Shown here piece after piece: positions 39,976 through 49,855 of a stretch of DNA of 64,000 nucleotides. Numbering within the stretch: position 1 is the first letter of the stretch; each line of letters starts with the position of its first letter. Both the position numbers and the translations under genes were made by a program. The stretch spans positions 294,747-358,746 of the forward strand of contig NZ_LMMM01000021.1 in NCBI RefSeq assembly GCF_001422245.1, given 5' to 3'. The DNA comes from Rhizobium sp. Leaf262 (lineage in GTDB: Bacteria > Pseudomonadota > Alphaproteobacteria > Rhizobiales > Rhizobiaceae). Below the pieces are notes generated by a model. That model was not told the DNA's origin. It searched no databases and worked only from the letters and a program-made list of their open reading frames with translations.

Positions 39976-39984
39976 GTGTGGTTA

Positions 39985-40260
39985 TCAAACCTCTTCGCCG
40001 AAACGATCGGCGACGAGCGCTTCCAGCGCTGCAAGGGCTTCTTCGGCCTGATTGCCTGTCGCTTCGACGACGACGGTACATCCGGGGCTGGCTGCAAGCA
40101 TCATCAAGCCCATGATGGAGGTGCCACCCACAGTCATGCCATCCTTGGAGACGGTAATGGCGGCATCGTAGCTATCTACCATCTGAACGAATTTCGCGGA
40201 TGCGCGCGCGTGCAGACCGCGCTTGTTGATGATCAGCAGTTCCCGCGAAAGAGACGACAT
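39985..40260 (-). CDS. Phosphocarrier protein HPr
   Basis: 91 residues from ATG at 40260. HPr carries a phosphoryl group from enzyme I. LLIINKRGLHARASAKF holds the phosphorylatable histidine, and GGTSIMGLMMLAASPG matches the regulatory serine region targeted by HprK. The frame is longer (to 40329) but MSSLSRELLI is the likely start. An EIIA gene, hprK and ChvGI genes lie upstream on the same strand. No EIIB or EIIC gene is nearby, so HPr probably acts in a PTS that regulates rather than transports. Confidence 0.93.
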   Translation of the reverse strand: MSSLSRELLIINKRGLHARASAKFVQMVDSYDAAITVSKDGMTVGGTSIMGLMMLAASPGCTVVVEATGNQAEEALAALEALVADRFGEEV

Positions 40261-40276
40261 GTCCGGCAATCTTTTC

Positions 40277-40678
40277 TTATTTGCCGCTGAGAACGCGGCT
40301 GGCGACATTGATATATTTTCTGCCAGCATCCGAGGCCTCCTGCAAGGCCTTCTCCATGTTATCTTCCGTGCGAATGCCGGCCAGTTTGATCAGCATGGGA
40401 AGATTCACGCCCGCGATGACCTCTACGCTGCCACCGTTCATCACGGATATCGCCAGATTGGAGGGCGTACCGCCGAACATGTCGGTGAGAATGATAACGC
40501 CATGACCATCATTGGCGCGTGTCACGGCATCCAGAATATCCTGTCGACGCTGGTCCATATCATCTTCGGGACCGATACAGACCGTCTCGATCAATTTCTG
40601 AGGGCCGACCACATGCTCTACAGCGTGACGAAACTCCTCGGCCAGCTTGCCATGAGTGACAAGCACTAGTCCGATCAT
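40277..40678 (-). CDS. PTS EIIA component, mannose/fructose-type (ManX-like)
   Basis: 133 residues from ATG at 40678. EIIA of the mannose family accepts phosphate from HPr. IGLVLVTHGKLAEEF has the active-site histidine (about residue 9), and VIILTDMFGGTPSNLAI is the family signature. In alphaproteobacteria this protein is the terminal domain of a regulatory PTS with no sugar permease; control of metabolism or of the ChvG-ChvI two-component system has been proposed in relatives. The gene is followed 16 bases later by HPr and preceded by hprK 125 bases away. Confidence 0.92.
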   Translation of the reverse strand: MIGLVLVTHGKLAEEFRHAVEHVVGPQKLIETVCIGPEDDMDQRRQDILDAVTRANDGHGVIILTDMFGGTPSNLAISVMNGGSVEVIAGVNLPMLIKLAGIRTEDNMEKALQEASDAGRKYINVASRVLSGK

Positions 40679-40763
40679 GAAATGCTCCCTTGCACACGCA
40701 CCTTGATTGCCGACTATCGCAATGCCGCAATCCTGTCTATCGGTGGGGCCACATCTTGATGAG

Positions 40764-40801
40764 GAAAATCCGAAGCGCAAGCCCCAAATTGCCGGATTTT
40801 C
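40764..40801 (-). terminator. Possible attenuator or terminator after hprK
   Basis: GAAAATCCG and CGGATTTTC, a 9-pair stem with a 20-base loop, lie in the 125-base gap between hprK and the EIIA gene. The right arm nearly touches the hprK stop codon. The T-run after it is short, so partial read-through is possible. Confidence 0.35.
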
Positions 40802-40803
40802 GT

Positions 40804-41268
40804 TCACATTCCCTTGGTTATGAAAAGATTCTGAGCAAGTGCAGCAAATTTTCCATAAGGCGTGATGCTGTCGCGGGGAATCCGCAGAAGCGGGAGAGAC
40901 ATGCCTGGGATCAATTGCACCACCTCGATTTCGGGCGGAAGTCGTGGCATCTGCGGCGACAGTTCGGGCGTGATGGCATAATGCATCACGGCAGAGGCAA
41001 TGCTTTCGACCTTGACGATGCCGCTGCCGCGCAGTTCGATCAGTCCGGCAATTGCCTCCGGTCGCTCCGCCGTGACGAGACCGCCACGACAGGTCAGGAA
41101 AACCTGATCATCTGCCACAAGCGCGGCGTGGTGACCACATCGCTGCGCCTCGGTGATGAAGCTGAAGGCAAGTTCGCTTTTTCCGCTGCCGGAAGCACCG
41201 ACAAACAGAAGCCCCGTCCGGTTGACGACGATGGCGGTGGCATGAAAATTTCTGCGTTCAGCGCTCAT
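40804..41268 (-). CDS. hprK: HPr kinase/phosphorylase, short alphaproteobacterial form
   Basis: 154 residues, about half of the Gram-positive enzyme, because the N-terminal domain is absent as in other alphaproteobacteria. HprK phosphorylates a serine in HPr. LLFVGASGSGKSELAFSF is the P-loop (about residues 20-37) and IELRGSGIVKVES matches the HprK signature. The gene overlaps the 3' end of chvG by 11 bases. Position between ChvGI and EIIA/HPr fits the conserved order in Rhizobiaceae. Confidence 0.92.
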   Translation of the reverse strand: MSAERRNFHATAIVVNRTGLLFVGASGSGKSELAFSFITEAQRCGHHAALVADDQVFLTCRGGLVTAERPEAIAGLIELRGSGIVKVESIASAVMHYAITPELSPQMPRLPPEIEVVQLIPGMSLPLLRIPRDSITPYGKFAALAQNLFITKGM

Positions 41269-43051
41269 GATGATGGGCGGCGGCGGGAAGCGACAGGCTG
41301 AAGCGTGCGCCGGAAATGACGCCGTATTTGTCGATGATGTTTTCCGCTTTCAGGGTTCCGCCATGCGCTTCTGCAATCTGGCGGCTGATGGAAAGCCCCA
41401 AACCGGAGTTTTGCCCGAAGCCCTCGCTTGCGGGCCGGTCCGTATAGAAACGTTCGAAAATCCGGTCGATGTCTTCGGCCTGAATGCCCGGCCCATTGTC
41501 CTCGACGCGCACGATGCAGCGGTCCTTGTGCCGCAGCAGGTGTACGAAAATCCGGCCTCCGTCTTGCGAAACGAAGGAGCGGGCATTTTCGATCAGATTG
41601 GTCACGATCTGGCCAATACGAAGGTCATGACCATTGACGATGTAGCTGGTTTTGACCCCGGTCTTGTGGTCGGCAGTGTAGTCGATGGTGACGCTCTTTT
41701 TCTTGGCGCCGATCTGTCGGGATATCTCGACGAGATTGCCCAGCAGGACTTCCAGATCGACTGGCGAGGCATCCACCCGCGCCAACTCGGCATCGAGACG
41801 GGACGCATCGGAGATATCGCTGATCAGGCGATCAAGGCGACGAACGTCATGGAAAATGATCTCGGTCAGACGCTGCTTGGATTCTTCGGTCTTGGCACGT
41901 GGCAGGGTTTCCACGGCGCTGCGCAACGAGGTCAGCGGATTCTTCAACTCATGGCTGACATCGGCGGCAAAGCTTTCGATAGCATCGATCCGGTCATAAA
42001 GCGCATTGGTCATTTCACGCAGGGCGATGGACAGATTGCCGATTTCGTCCTGACGGGCGGAAAAGTCGGGAATTTCCTCGCGTGCCTTTGCCCCACGCCG
42101 CACGCGGATCGCGGCAGCCGAAAGCCGTCTCAGCGGCGTGGCGATGGTAGACGACAACAACAGCGACAACACGATATTGACGAGTGTTGCTATGCCGAAG
42201 ACGCGCATGATGGCAAGTCGCTCAGCATGCACGATCTTGTCGATATCGCCCGCCTGCGTGGAGAGTAACAGCACGCCGAGAACGGCGCGGAAACGCTGCA
42301 CCGGCACAGCGACCGATACGATCAGCTCACCCTTCTCGGTCACGCGCACCACAGCGCCGCGAACGCCGGTCAGGGCATTCATCACTTCCGGGTAGATGGA
42401 GCCATCGCCGCCAGGCGTTTCCTTGTAGAGCGGAAGGCTGCTGGGCTGCAGCATACGGTTGAAGACGCTCGCAAACCATTCACCCCATGTCTGTGTCTCA
42501 GGCGTGACGGGCGGAAGGTCGTAACGCAGCACCTGACCGCGGGAATAAAGATGTCGCGAATCAAGCAGCAGATTGGCATCTGCATCGAAAAGGCGCGCAC
42601 GCGTGCGGGTCGGCGATATCAGGCGGCGCAACACAGGTGCAACGCGCTCCGGGTTGATCGGAAAGCTCAGATCTTCATCATTGGGAACCGGCGTGATGCT
42701 TTGACCGGCTTGCAACTCCAGCAGCTTTTCAGGATTGATGGTGATGGAATTCGTGTCGACAGAAGCCGAAGCGGAAACGGCACCGGCAATAATCTCACCC
42801 TGCGTCAGCAGGCTTTCGACGCGCGCGTCGATCAGTCCTTCGCGGAACTGGTTGAGGTAGAGAATGCCACCGACCAGAACCACGGTTGCCGCGACGTTGA
42901 AGAACAAAATACGGCGCGTCAGGCTGGAAAACACGGCATTGCCGAAAATACGCCGGACAATCGTCAACGGATGAATACGATACCGGCGACCGCTTTCACG
43001 ATCGTCGGCATCGGTTTGATCCGATACGCTTTCCTGCGTCTTGTTCAGCAA
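41258..43051 (-). CDS. chvG: Sensor histidine kinase ChvG (ExoS)
   Basis: 597 residues from TTG at 43051; an in-frame stop lies just upstream. ChvG/ExoS and ChvI form an essential or near-essential envelope- and acid-responsive pair in Rhizobiaceae. Two membrane helices flank a periplasmic domain: about 48-66 (ILFFNVAATVVLVGGILYL) and 282-305 (VFGIATLVNIVLSLLLSST). A HAMP-like segment follows. FAADVSHELKNPLTSLRSAV is the H-box with a normal histidine, and VEDNGPGIQAEDIDRIFERF and GLGLSISRQIAEAHGG are N and G boxes. The TTG has a GAGGA site 7 bases before it. Confidence 0.94.
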   Translation of the reverse strand: MLNKTQESVSDQTDADDRESGRRYRIHPLTIVRRIFGNAVFSSLTRRILFFNVAATVVLVGGILYLNQFREGLIDARVESLLTQGEIIAGAVSASASVDTNSITINPEKLLELQAGQSITPVPNDEDLSFPINPERVAPVLRRLISPTRTRARLFDADANLLLDSRHLYSRGQVLRYDLPPVTPETQTWGEWFASVFNRMLQPSSLPLYKETPGGDGSIYPEVMNALTGVRGAVVRVTEKGELIVSVAVPVQRFRAVLGVLLLSTQAGDIDKIVHAERLAIMRVFGIATLVNIVLSLLLSSTIATPLRRLSAAAIRVRRGAKAREEIPDFSARQDEIGNLSIALREMTNALYDRIDAIESFAADVSHELKNPLTSLRSAVETLPRAKTEESKQRLTEIIFHDVRRLDRLISDISDASRLDAELARVDASPVDLEVLLGNLVEISRQIGAKKKSVTIDYTADHKTGVKTSYIVNGHDLRIGQIVTNLIENARSFVSQDGGRIFVHLLRHKDRCIVRVEDNGPGIQAEDIDRIFERFYTDRPASEGFGQNSGLGLSISRQIAEAHGGTLKAENIIDKYGVISGARFSLSLPAAAHHHER

Positions 43052-43105
43052 CGTTGTTCCTCAGCACCACTGTCATATGTGGCGTCACTTCGTCTTAGCC
43101 GTGTC

Positions 43106-43831
43106 TCAGGCTGCTTCGCGGAAGCGATATCCTACACCGTAGAGCGTTTCAATCATATCGAAGTCGTTATCGACCAGTTTGAACTTCTTGCGAAGACGCT
43201 TGATATGGCTGTCGATGGTGCGGTCGTCGACATAGACCTGCTCGTCATAGGCCGCATCCATCAGCGCATCACGGCTTTTAACGACGCCCGGACGCTGCGC
43301 TAGCGAATGAAGAATGAGGAACTCCGTGACCGTCAACGTCACCGGCTCACCCTTCCAGGTGCAGGTGTGACGCTCCTGATCCATGGCCAGCTGTCCGCGT
43401 TCCAGCGTGCGCGCCTGCTGATCCGCCGTGGGCTTCAGCGGGCTTGCGCCGGGGACCGCAGCATCGCGGCTGCTGGCGCGGCGCAGGATGGCCTTGACGC
43501 GCTCGACAAGCAGGCGCTGCGAAAACGGCTTGGTGATGAAATCGTCGGCGCCCATTTTGAGGCCGAACAACTCATCGATTTCCTCGTCCTTCGAGGTGAG
43601 GAAAATAACCGGCAAATCCGATTTCTGACGCAACCGGCGCAGCAGTTCCATGCCATCCATGCGTGGCATCTTGATATCGAAAATCGCTAATTGGGGTGGC
43701 CGGGCCACAAGCCCGTCCAGAGCGGATGCACCGTCCGTATAGGTTTCGACCTTATATCCTTCTGCTTCCAGCGCGATCGACACGGACGTCAAAATATTCC
43801 TGTCGTCATCCACAAGCGCAATCGTTTGCAT
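43106..43831 (-). CDS. chvI: Response regulator ChvI, OmpR family
   Basis: 241 residues from ATG at 43831. The receiver domain begins [20 protein letters not shown] with the acidic pair, the phospho-aspartate lies in [12 protein letters not shown] and the conserved lysine in DFITKPFS. The C-terminal winged helix has [31 protein letters not shown] and YGVGYRF. ChvI controls envelope, motility and virulence or symbiosis genes in relatives. The longer frame (43849) is less likely than [10 protein letters not shown]. chvI precedes chvG by 54 bases. It is divergent from pckA across a 336-base gap. Confidence 0.95.
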   Translation of the reverse strand: MQTIALVDDDRNILTSVSIALEAEGYKVETYTDGASALDGLVARPPQLAIFDIKMPRMDGMELLRRLRQKSDLPVIFLTSKDEEIDELFGLKMGADDFITKPFSQRLLVERVKAILRRASSRDAAVPGASPLKPTADQQARTLERGQLAMDQERHTCTWKGEPVTLTVTEFLILHSLAQRPGVVKSRDALMDAAYDEQVYVDDRTIDSHIKRLRKKFKLVDNDFDMIETLYGVGYRFREAA

Positions 43832-44014
43832 AATATTGGTCTCCATCATTCATCAATACTCCCGACATCCACCCCAGCCAAGGTTGCGCGCCGTGAGCCA
43901 TCCTCATGAGTATAAAGGTGGAACAAATTGTGGCAAACGGAAAGAGGCTGTATTTCTCCCTCTTCTTGGCAAGTCATTTCACCGGAAGGGAGAATGCCGA
44001 ACGAGAAGGTGAAC

Positions 44015-44056
44015 TAAACCGATTTAAAATGAAATAAAATCTTTTAAATCGATTAA
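44015..44056. promoter_or_regulatory. Two LacI-type operator-like palindromes upstream of pckA
   Basis: TAAACCGATTTA (44015-44026) and TAAATCGATTAA (44045-44056) each have a central CG and flanking AT arms, as LacI/GalR operators do. The centres are 30 bases apart, about three helical turns. The outer arms also form a longer inverted repeat, CGATTTAAAA with TTTTAAATCG. They lie about 110 bases before the pckA GTG. In S. meliloti the LacI-family regulator PckR controls pckA, so PckR is the candidate. The rest of the 43832-44167 gap shows nothing I can identify. Confidence 0.55.
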
Positions 44057-44167
44057 TATGTTGAATTTGTTGAATTATTCAGATTTCTTGACTTGTGTTT
44101 TTTTTAACGGCGGATTAATTTCCGTGAAAATTTCGACGTCTTTGTTTTCAGAAAAGGGAATGCGCCT

Positions 44168-45778
44168 GTGAAAGAACTCGGAGTACATAATCCAGAAAAT
44201 GGAGTGTCGGCACTCGGTCTGACTGGCGCTTCTGTCGTGCACTACAACCTCATTGAGAGCGAATTGTACGAACAGGCCATCCGTAACGGCGAAGCGGACG
44301 TCACCGCAGACGGCGCTTTGCGGGCCGTTACGGGTCAGCATACGGGCCGTTCGCCGAAGGATAAATTCGTCGTTCGCGACGCCTCCACGGAAGACAATAT
44401 CTGGTGGGACAACAACAAGCCGCTGTCGCCAGAGCATTTCGACATCCTCCATAAGGACATGCTCGCGCACGCCGCAGGCAAGACGCTCTATGTGCAGGAT
44501 CTGATCGGTGGTGCCGATGAAGACAATGCGCTTCCAACCCGCGTCGTGACCGAACTTGCATGGCACGGCCTGTTCATTCGCAACCTCTTGATCCGTCCGG
44601 CCCGCGAAAAGCTTGATACCTTCAAGCAGAAGCTGACGATCATCAATCTGCCGAGCTTCAAGGCCGACCCGGCCCGCCACGGCGTTCGCACCGAAACCGT
44701 CATCGCATGTGACCTGACCAAGGGTCTGGTTCTGATCGGCGGTACGTCTTACGCCGGTGAAAACAAGAAATCGGTCTTCACCGTTCTCAACTATCTGCTG
44801 CCCGCTAAGGGCGTGATGCCGATGCACTGCTCCGCCAATGTCGGTCCTGATGGTGACTCCGCTGTGTTCTTCGGCCTTTCCGGCACCGGCAAGACGACGC
44901 TGTCTGCCGATCCTTCGCGCACGCTGATCGGCGATGACGAGCATGGCTGGGGCGAAGAGGGCATCTTCAACTTCGAAGGCGGCTGCTACGCCAAGGCGAT
45001 CAAGCTGTCTGCGGAAGCCGAGCCCGAAATCTATGCCGCGACCCGCCGCTTCGGCACGGTTCTGGAAAACGTCGTTCTCGATGAAAACCGTGTTCCGGAT
45101 TTCAACGATACGTCGCTGACGGAAAACACCCGCAGCGCGTATCCGCTGCACTTCATTCCGAATGCATCGGACACCGGCCTTGCCGGTCACCCCAAGACGA
45201 TCATCATGCTGACGGCGGATGCCTTCGGCGTTCTGCCTCCCATTGCCCGGTTGACGCCGGAACAGGCCATGTACCACTTCCTGTCCGGTTACACGGCAAA
45301 GGTCGCTGGCACGGAAAAGGGTGTAACGGAGCCGGAAGCAACCTTCTCCACCTGCTTCGGCGCACCGTTCATGCCGCGCCATCCGGCAGAATACGGTAAC
45401 CTGCTGCGTGATCTGATCGGCAAGCATGGCGTTGATTGCTGGCTGGTCAACACCGGCTGGACAGGCGGTGCCTATGGCACTGGCAAGCGTATGCCCATCA
45501 AGGCAACCCGCGCTCTCCTGAGTGCAGCCCTGACCGGCGATCTGAAGAATGCCCAGTTCCGCACCGATGCGAATTTCGGTTTTGCTGTTCCCACGGCACT
45601 CGACGGTATCGACAACGGCATTCTCGATCCCCGTTCGACTTGGGCGGACGGTGCAGCTTACGACGCACAGGCCAAGAAGCTTGTGTCCATGTTCGTCACG
45701 AACTTCACCAAGTTCGAAGACCATGTAGACAGCAAGGTCCGCGATGCAGCACCAGGCCTGCTGATTGCCGCTGAATAA
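44168..45778 (+). CDS. pckA: Phosphoenolpyruvate carboxykinase (ATP)
   Basis: 536 residues from GTG, with GGGA upstream. PckA converts oxaloacetate plus ATP to PEP and CO2, the entry to gluconeogenesis on C4 substrates. [16 protein letters not shown] is the kinase-like P-loop (about residue 236). [11 protein letters not shown] and the MHCSANVG and GLTGHP-like segments fit the ATP-dependent family rather than the GTP-dependent one. [20 protein letters not shown] is conserved near the C-terminus. parS-like site 5 and a terminator follow at once. Confidence 0.98.
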   Translation: MKELGVHNPENGVSALGLTGASVVHYNLIESELYEQAIRNGEADVTADGALRAVTGQHTGRSPKDKFVVRDASTEDNIWWDNNKPLSPEHFDILHKDMLAHAAGKTLYVQDLIGGADEDNALPTRVVTELAWHGLFIRNLLIRPAREKLDTFKQKLTIINLPSFKADPARHGVRTETVIACDLTKGLVLIGGTSYAGENKKSVFTVLNYLLPAKGVMPMHCSANVGPDGDSAVFFGLSGTGKTTLSADPSRTLIGDDEHGWGEEGIFNFEGGCYAKAIKLSAEAEPEIYAATRRFGTVLENVVLDENRVPDFNDTSLTENTRSAYPLHFIPNASDTGLAGHPKTIIMLTADAFGVLPPIARLTPEQAMYHFLSGYTAKVAGTEKGVTEPEATFSTCFGAPFMPRHPAEYGNLLRDLIGKHGVDCWLVNTGWTGGAYGTGKRMPIKATRALLSAALTGDLKNAQFRTDANFGFAVPTALDGIDNGILDPRSTWADGAAYDAQAKKLVSMFVTNFTKFEDHVDSKVRDAAPGLLIAAE

Positions 45779-45792
45779 GAACTCCAGATTTT

Positions 45793-45808
45793 GGATTCAC
45801 GTGAAACC
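45793..45808 (+). other. parS-like site 5, after pckA
   Basis: GGATTCACGTGAAACC, three mismatches from the 16-base parS palindrome but with the shared 14-base core intact. It overlaps the left arm of the pckA terminator and is the copy farthest from the proposed origin. Confidence 0.7.
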
Positions 45809-45830
45809 CGGCCTCGAGCCGGGTTTTTCG
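45805..45830 (+). terminator. Rho-independent terminator after pckA
   Basis: AACCCGGC pairs with GCCGGGTT around CTCGA, followed by TTTTTCG. Its left arm shares bases with parS-like site 5. Confidence 0.85.
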
Positions 45831-45890
45831 TTTCTATCGGTGGTTTTCATCAGCATTGATCTGTGGCATCACCGCTGCCGGAGAACGAAC

Positions 45891-46325
45891 ATGGCCAGTG
45901 CGGCGCTATTTATCAGCAATAGAATAACGATTGCCGGATGGGAACTGACGGAGCAATTTGTGCTGGCTGGTGGTCCGGGCGGGCAGAATGTCAACAAGGT
46001 CTCGACCGCCGTTCAGCTGTTCTTCGACGTGGCCGGTTCGCCGTCACTTTCTGACCGCATCAAGGAAAACGTTATCAAACTCGGAGGCAGGCGCGTGTCA
46101 AAAGAGGGCGTCCTGATGATCGAGGCCAACCGGTTCCGCACGCAGGAGCGCAACCGTGAAGATGCGCGGGAGCGATTGAAAGAACTGGTTCTGAAAGCCG
46201 CCGAGCCGCCGCCACCGGCACGCAGGGCGACCAAGCCGACCAAGGGCTCGGTCGAGCGGCGTCTGAAGGAGAAATCTGGGCGCTCGGATATCAAGAAGAT
46301 GCGCGGAAAACCCGAAAAGGACTGA
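45891..46325 (+). CDS. arfB: Alternative ribosome-rescue factor ArfB (YaeJ family)
   Basis: 144 residues from ATG at 45891. ArfB releases peptides from ribosomes stalled without a stop codon. FVLAGGPGGQNVNKVSTAVQ holds the catalytic GGQ and the release-factor core spans about residues 15-100. The basic tail PARRATKPTKGSVERRLKEK and SDIKKMRG is the part that probes the empty mRNA channel. GGAG lies 8 bases before the ATG; the frame extends upstream through the pckA terminator, which is not likely coding. It converges with coaA. Confidence 0.92.
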   Translation: MASAALFISNRITIAGWELTEQFVLAGGPGGQNVNKVSTAVQLFFDVAGSPSLSDRIKENVIKLGGRRVSKEGVLMIEANRFRTQERNREDARERLKELVLKAAEPPPPARRATKPTKGSVERRLKEKSGRSDIKKMRGKPEKD

Positions 46326-46350
46326 GCACTCGGCAGTTGGCGTTAAGTGC

Positions 46351-47319
46351 TTAGAGCTTGCGAAGCGCAACCGTGTCGATCAGGTGATTCTGACCCTTGC
46401 GCAGGATGAGATCGGCGCGCGGGCGCGTCGGTACGATGTTGCGGCGCAGGTTCTTCAGGTTGATGTTTTCCCAAAGACCCTCGGCAATCGCCAGTGCCGC
46501 CTCTTCCGAAATCGATGCATAGCGATTGAAATAGGAGGAGGGGTCACGAAACGCCGTCTGGCGCAGGTTCATGAAGCGGTTGACATACCACTGGTGGATC
46601 AGTGCCTCATCGGCATCGATATAGATCGAGAAGTCGAAGAAATCCGACACGATCGGGACGATCCGCCCTCCCTCGGGCAGATCGCGCGATTGCAGGACGT
46701 TGATACCCTCGAAAATCAGAATGTCGGGCCGGTCTATGGTGGTGAATTCGTTGGGCACCACATCATAGGTCAGGTGAGAGTAGCTCGGTGCCTTCACATC
46801 CGGTTGTCCGGCCTTGATAGCCGACAGGAACCGCAGGAGAGAACCGATATCATAGCTTTCGGGGAAGCCCTTGCGCTCCATCAGGTTTTCCCGCCGCAGC
46901 ACCTCGTTGGGATAGAGAAAGCCGTCGGTGGTGATGAGATCGACCTTCGGGCTGGAAGGCCAGCGCGCCAGGAGTTCTTTCAGAATACGCGCCGTGGTCG
47001 ATTTGCCGACGGCGACCGATCCGGCAATGCCGATGACGAAAGGCGTCTTGTTCACACCAGCCATATTGAGAAACTGGTTGCGCTGGTCAAACAGAAGCTG
47101 AGACGCCTCCACATGCGTGGACAACAGGCGTGATAGCGACAAATAGATACGCCGGACTTCATCAATATCGATGGGGTCGTTGAGCGAACGGAGTCGTTTC
47201 AATTCGTCCGCCGTCAACGTCAGGGGCGTGTCGGCGCGGAACTTCGACCATTCGTCGGAGCTGAAGAAGTGGTAGGGCGAATATTCATCGGGGCGGAAAT
47301 GATCGAGCGTGTTTGGCAT
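46351..47319 (-). CDS. coaA: Pantothenate kinase, type I (CoaA)
   Basis: 322 residues from ATG at 47319. CoaA phosphorylates pantothenate, the first and usually limiting step of coenzyme A synthesis. [20 protein letters not shown] is the P-loop (near residue 97), and [21 protein letters not shown] and [20 protein letters not shown] are typical. An earlier in-frame ATG at 47352 overlaps the hisE stop by 4 bases, but GGGAGG precedes the ATG at 47319 at good distance, and the family begins near [19 protein letters not shown], so that start was chosen. It ends the his cluster. Confidence 0.96.
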   Translation of the reverse strand: MPNTLDHFRPDEYSPYHFFSSDEWSKFRADTPLTLTADELKRLRSLNDPIDIDEVRRIYLSLSRLLSTHVEASQLLFDQRNQFLNMAGVNKTPFVIGIAGSVAVGKSTTARILKELLARWPSSPKVDLITTDGFLYPNEVLRRENLMERKGFPESYDIGSLLRFLSAIKAGQPDVKAPSYSHLTYDVVPNEFTTIDRPDILIFEGINVLQSRDLPEGGRIVPIVSDFFDFSIYIDADEALIHQWYVNRFMNLRQTAFRDPSSYFNRYASISEEAALAIAEGLWENINLKNLRRNIVPTRPRADLILRKGQNHLIDTVALRKL

Positions 47320-47348
47320 GCCTTGTCCTCCCATGCGTGCCAACGTCG

Positions 47349-47672
47349 TCATTTTGCAGGCCTCGATTCTTTCTCCTGCAAGCCTGACTGCGCGGTGCGG
47401 CGCTCAAGCTCCGCATGAACATCCGCCAGCGGAATATCGGCGATCTTCAGCACCACCAGCAGGTGGTAAAGCAGATCGGCTGCCTCATCCGTCAGGTTCT
47501 TGCGATCATTGGAAATCGCCGCAATCACGGTTTCCACCGCTTCTTCGCCAAGCTTCTTTGCGGCGCGAGGCTGGCCTGCGGCAACAAGCTTTGCCGTCCA
47601 GGATTGATCCGGCGGGGCGCTTGCGCGTTCCGCCACGATGCGCTCCAGATCGGAAAGGGAAAAATCACTCAT
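47349..47672 (-). CDS. hisE: Phosphoribosyl-ATP pyrophosphatase HisE
   Basis: 107 residues. HisE hydrolyses phosphoribosyl-ATP to PR-AMP, the second histidine step. [20 protein letters not shown] is followed by [20 protein letters not shown] and [20 protein letters not shown], the MazG-like helices with acidic metal ligands. Start 21 bases after hisF; coaA follows with a 4-base overlap or a 29-base gap depending on its start. Confidence 0.96.
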   Translation of the reverse strand: MSDFSLSDLERIVAERASAPPDQSWTAKLVAAGQPRAAKKLGEEAVETVIAAISNDRKNLTDEAADLLYHLLVVLKIADIPLADVHAELERRTAQSGLQEKESRPAK

Positions 47673-47693
47673 CTCTCAATACCTTAAGCGAGA

Positions 47694-48470
47694 TCAATCA
47701 AGGCGCATGGCAATGCCGTGATCGGCCATATAGGCCTTGGCTTCACCAATGGAATAGGTGCCGAAATGGAAGATGGAGGCAGCAAGCACAGCCGTCGCAT
47801 GGCCATCCTTCACGCCAGCCACCAGATCATCCAGCGTACCGACACCGCCGGATGCGATAACGGGCACGCGCACCTGATCGGCAATCGTGCGGGTCAGCGC
47901 AATGTCATAACCGCTCTTGGTGCCGTCACGATCCATGGAGGTGATGAGCAGTTCACCCGCACCGCGCTCCACCATCTTGATAGCAAATTCGACGGCATCG
48001 ATGCCTGTCGGCTGGCGACCGCCATGGGTGAAGATTTCCCAACGATCCGTCTCACCTGCGGTTGACACCTTCTTGGCATCAATGGAAACGACGATGCACT
48101 GGTTGCCGAACTTATCCGCAGCCTGCGCCACGAAATCCGGGTCTTTCACGGCAGCAGAATTGATCGAAACCTTGTCTGCACCACACAGGAGCAGCTTGCG
48201 AATATCGCCAACGGCACGAACGCCACCACCGACCGTCACCGGCATGAAGCAGTGGTCGGCGGTACGGGACACGACATCGAAAATCGTATCGCGGTTGTCG
48301 GAGGAGGCGGTGATGTCGAGGAAACAAAGCTCATCGGCACCAGCAGCGTCATAGGCCTTGGCGGCTTCCACCGGATCACCGGCATCGATCAGATCGACGA
48401 AGTTGACGCCCTTGACGACACGACCGTCTTTGACATCGAGACAGGGAATAATGCGGGCTTTCAGCGTCAT
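47694..48470 (-). CDS. hisF: Imidazole glycerol phosphate synthase subunit HisF
   Basis: 258 residues. HisF is the cyclase of the IGP synthase pair with His[21 protein letters not shown] has the first catalytic aspartate, and [20 protein letters not shown] holds the second; [18 protein letters not shown] is phosphate-binding. It is a TIM barrel. Its start overlaps the hisA stop by 4 bases. Confidence 0.98.
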   Translation of the reverse strand: MTLKARIIPCLDVKDGRVVKGVNFVDLIDAGDPVEAAKAYDAAGADELCFLDITASSDNRDTIFDVVSRTADHCFMPVTVGGGVRAVGDIRKLLLCGADKVSINSAAVKDPDFVAQAADKFGNQCIVVSIDAKKVSTAGETDRWEIFTHGGRQPTGIDAVEFAIKMVERGAGELLITSMDRDGTKSGYDIALTRTIADQVRVPVIASGGVGTLDDLVAGVKDGHATAVLAASIFHFGTYSIGEAKAYMADHGIAMRLD

Positions 48471-49201
48471 GCGCGGGCCTCCTTGATCAGCGCTAGTGCC
48501 TCGATCGGATCGATACGCCCATCATAAAGCGCGCGACCAGAAATCGCGCCTTCTAGTTTGGCCGCATCCGGCTCCAGCATGCGCTTGATGTCTTCGATGG
48601 AGGCAAGGCCACCGGAGGCGATGACAGGGATGGAGACGGCATTTGCCAGTTCCAGCGTCGATGCCCAGTTGATTCCGGCTAAAATGCCGTCGCGGTCGAT
48701 ATCGGTATAGATGATGGCGGCAACGCCCGCACCTTCGAAACGTTTGGCAAGCTCGATGACGCCCAGCTCGGACGCTTCCGCCCAGCCTTCCACCGCCACC
48801 TTGCCGCCCTTGGCATCGATGCCGACGGCGACCTGTCCGGGGAAGCGCTTGCAGGCTTCAATCACGAGAACCGGATCGCGCACGGCAACGGTGCCGAGAA
48901 TGACACGGGCAAGGCCACGGCTCAGCCATGCCTCGATATGGTCGAGCGTACGGATGCCACCGCCGAGTTGAACGGGGTTCTTAGTCGACTTCAGAATAGC
49001 ATCGACGGCATCGCCATTCACGGTCTGGCCTGCGAAGGCACCGTTGAGGTCCACCACATGCAGCCACTCAAAGCCCTGGTCTTCAAAGGCTTTGGCCTGT
49101 GCGCCGGGGTCTTCGTTGTAGACGGTGGCCTGCTCCATATCGCCAAGCTTGAGGCGAACGCACTGGCCGTCTTTGAGGTCGATTGCGGGAAATAAGATCA
49201 T
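48467..49201 (-). CDS. hisA: HisA isomerase (ProFAR isomerase)
   Basis: 244 residues from ATG at 49201. HisA converts ProFAR to PRFAR, the substrate of His[21 protein letters not shown] has the catalytic aspartate, [24 protein letters not shown], and [17 protein letters not shown] with the second aspartate; [16 protein letters not shown] ends the barrel. A longer frame starts at 49294 inside hisH. The ATG lies just past the hisH stop. Confidence 0.98.
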   Translation of the reverse strand: MILFPAIDLKDGQCVRLKLGDMEQATVYNEDPGAQAKAFEDQGFEWLHVVDLNGAFAGQTVNGDAVDAILKSTKNPVQLGGGIRTLDHIEAWLSRGLARVILGTVAVRDPVLVIEACKRFPGQVAVGIDAKGGKVAVEGWAEASELGVIELAKRFEGAGVAAIIYTDIDRDGILAGINWASTLELANAVSIPVIASGGLASIEDIKRMLEPDAAKLEGAISGRALYDGRIDPIEALALIKEARA

Positions 49202-49202
49202 G

Positions 49203-49853
49203 TCAGGGCTTCCAGCGCAGGAAATTCGAAATGAGGGCGAGGCCGAGCGTCTGGCTTTTTTCCGGGTGGAATTGCGCCCCGACCGTGTTGTCACGACCGA
49301 CGAAAGCCGTCATCGCGCCACCGTAACTGGTGGTGGCGATAACGTCTTCGGCGTGCTTTGCCGCAAGATGGTAGGAATGGACGAAATAGGCGTGCAGGCC
49401 ATCCGTACCGGTCTTTATGCCATCAAAAAGCGGGTGAGGGCGGTTGAGCTCCAGTGTATTCCAGCCGATCTGCGGGATTTTCAAGGTTGGATCGGACGGT
49501 GTCATCTCCACCACGTCACCTTCGATCCAGCCCAAGCCCTCGCTCGTCGTCTTTTCCAGACCGCGCGAGGACATGAGCTGCATGCCGACGCAGATGCCGA
49601 TGAAGGGACGGGCCTTGTGTTCCACGACATCGACAAGCGCCTCGTGCATACCCGAGACGGCATCAAGCCCCGCTCGACAGTCGGCATAGGCACCCACGCC
49701 CGGCAGAACGATTCGGTCTGCGGAGGCCACATTCTCCGGCCTGTCGGTCAGATCGATGGTTGCATCGATACCGGCTTCACGCGCTGCGCGCTCGAATGCC
49801 TTCGTCGCCGAGCGAAGATTGCCGGAGCCGTAATCGATAATTGCCACACGCAT
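49203..49853 (-). CDS. hisH: Imidazole glycerol phosphate synthase subunit HisH
   Basis: 216 residues from ATG at 49853. HisH is the glutaminase that feeds ammonia to His[21 protein letters not shown] opens the class I amidotransferase fold, [12 protein letters not shown] holds the catalytic cysteine and [14 protein letters not shown] the histidine and glutamate. It starts 2 bases after the DUF2628 stop and ends one base before the hisA ATG. Confidence 0.98.
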   Translation of the reverse strand: MRVAIIDYGSGNLRSATKAFERAAREAGIDATIDLTDRPENVASADRIVLPGVGAYADCRAGLDAVSGMHEALVDVVEHKARPFIGICVGMQLMSSRGLEKTTSEGLGWIEGDVVEMTPSDPTLKIPQIGWNTLELNRPHPLFDGIKTGTDGLHAYFVHSYHLAAKHAEDVIATTSYGGAMTAFVGRDNTVGAQFHPEKSQTLGLALISNFLRWKP

Positions 49854-49855
49854 GC

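Noticed and set aside
39857-39984. SAH or SAM riboswitch in the ahcY leader
   Set aside because: I could not fold the leader into a known SAH or SAM aptamer; the repeats look like protein operators.
44075-45724. 549-codon minus-strand frame opposite pckA
   Set aside because: Shadow of the strongly conserved pckA gene; composition is arginine/glycine rich with no domain.
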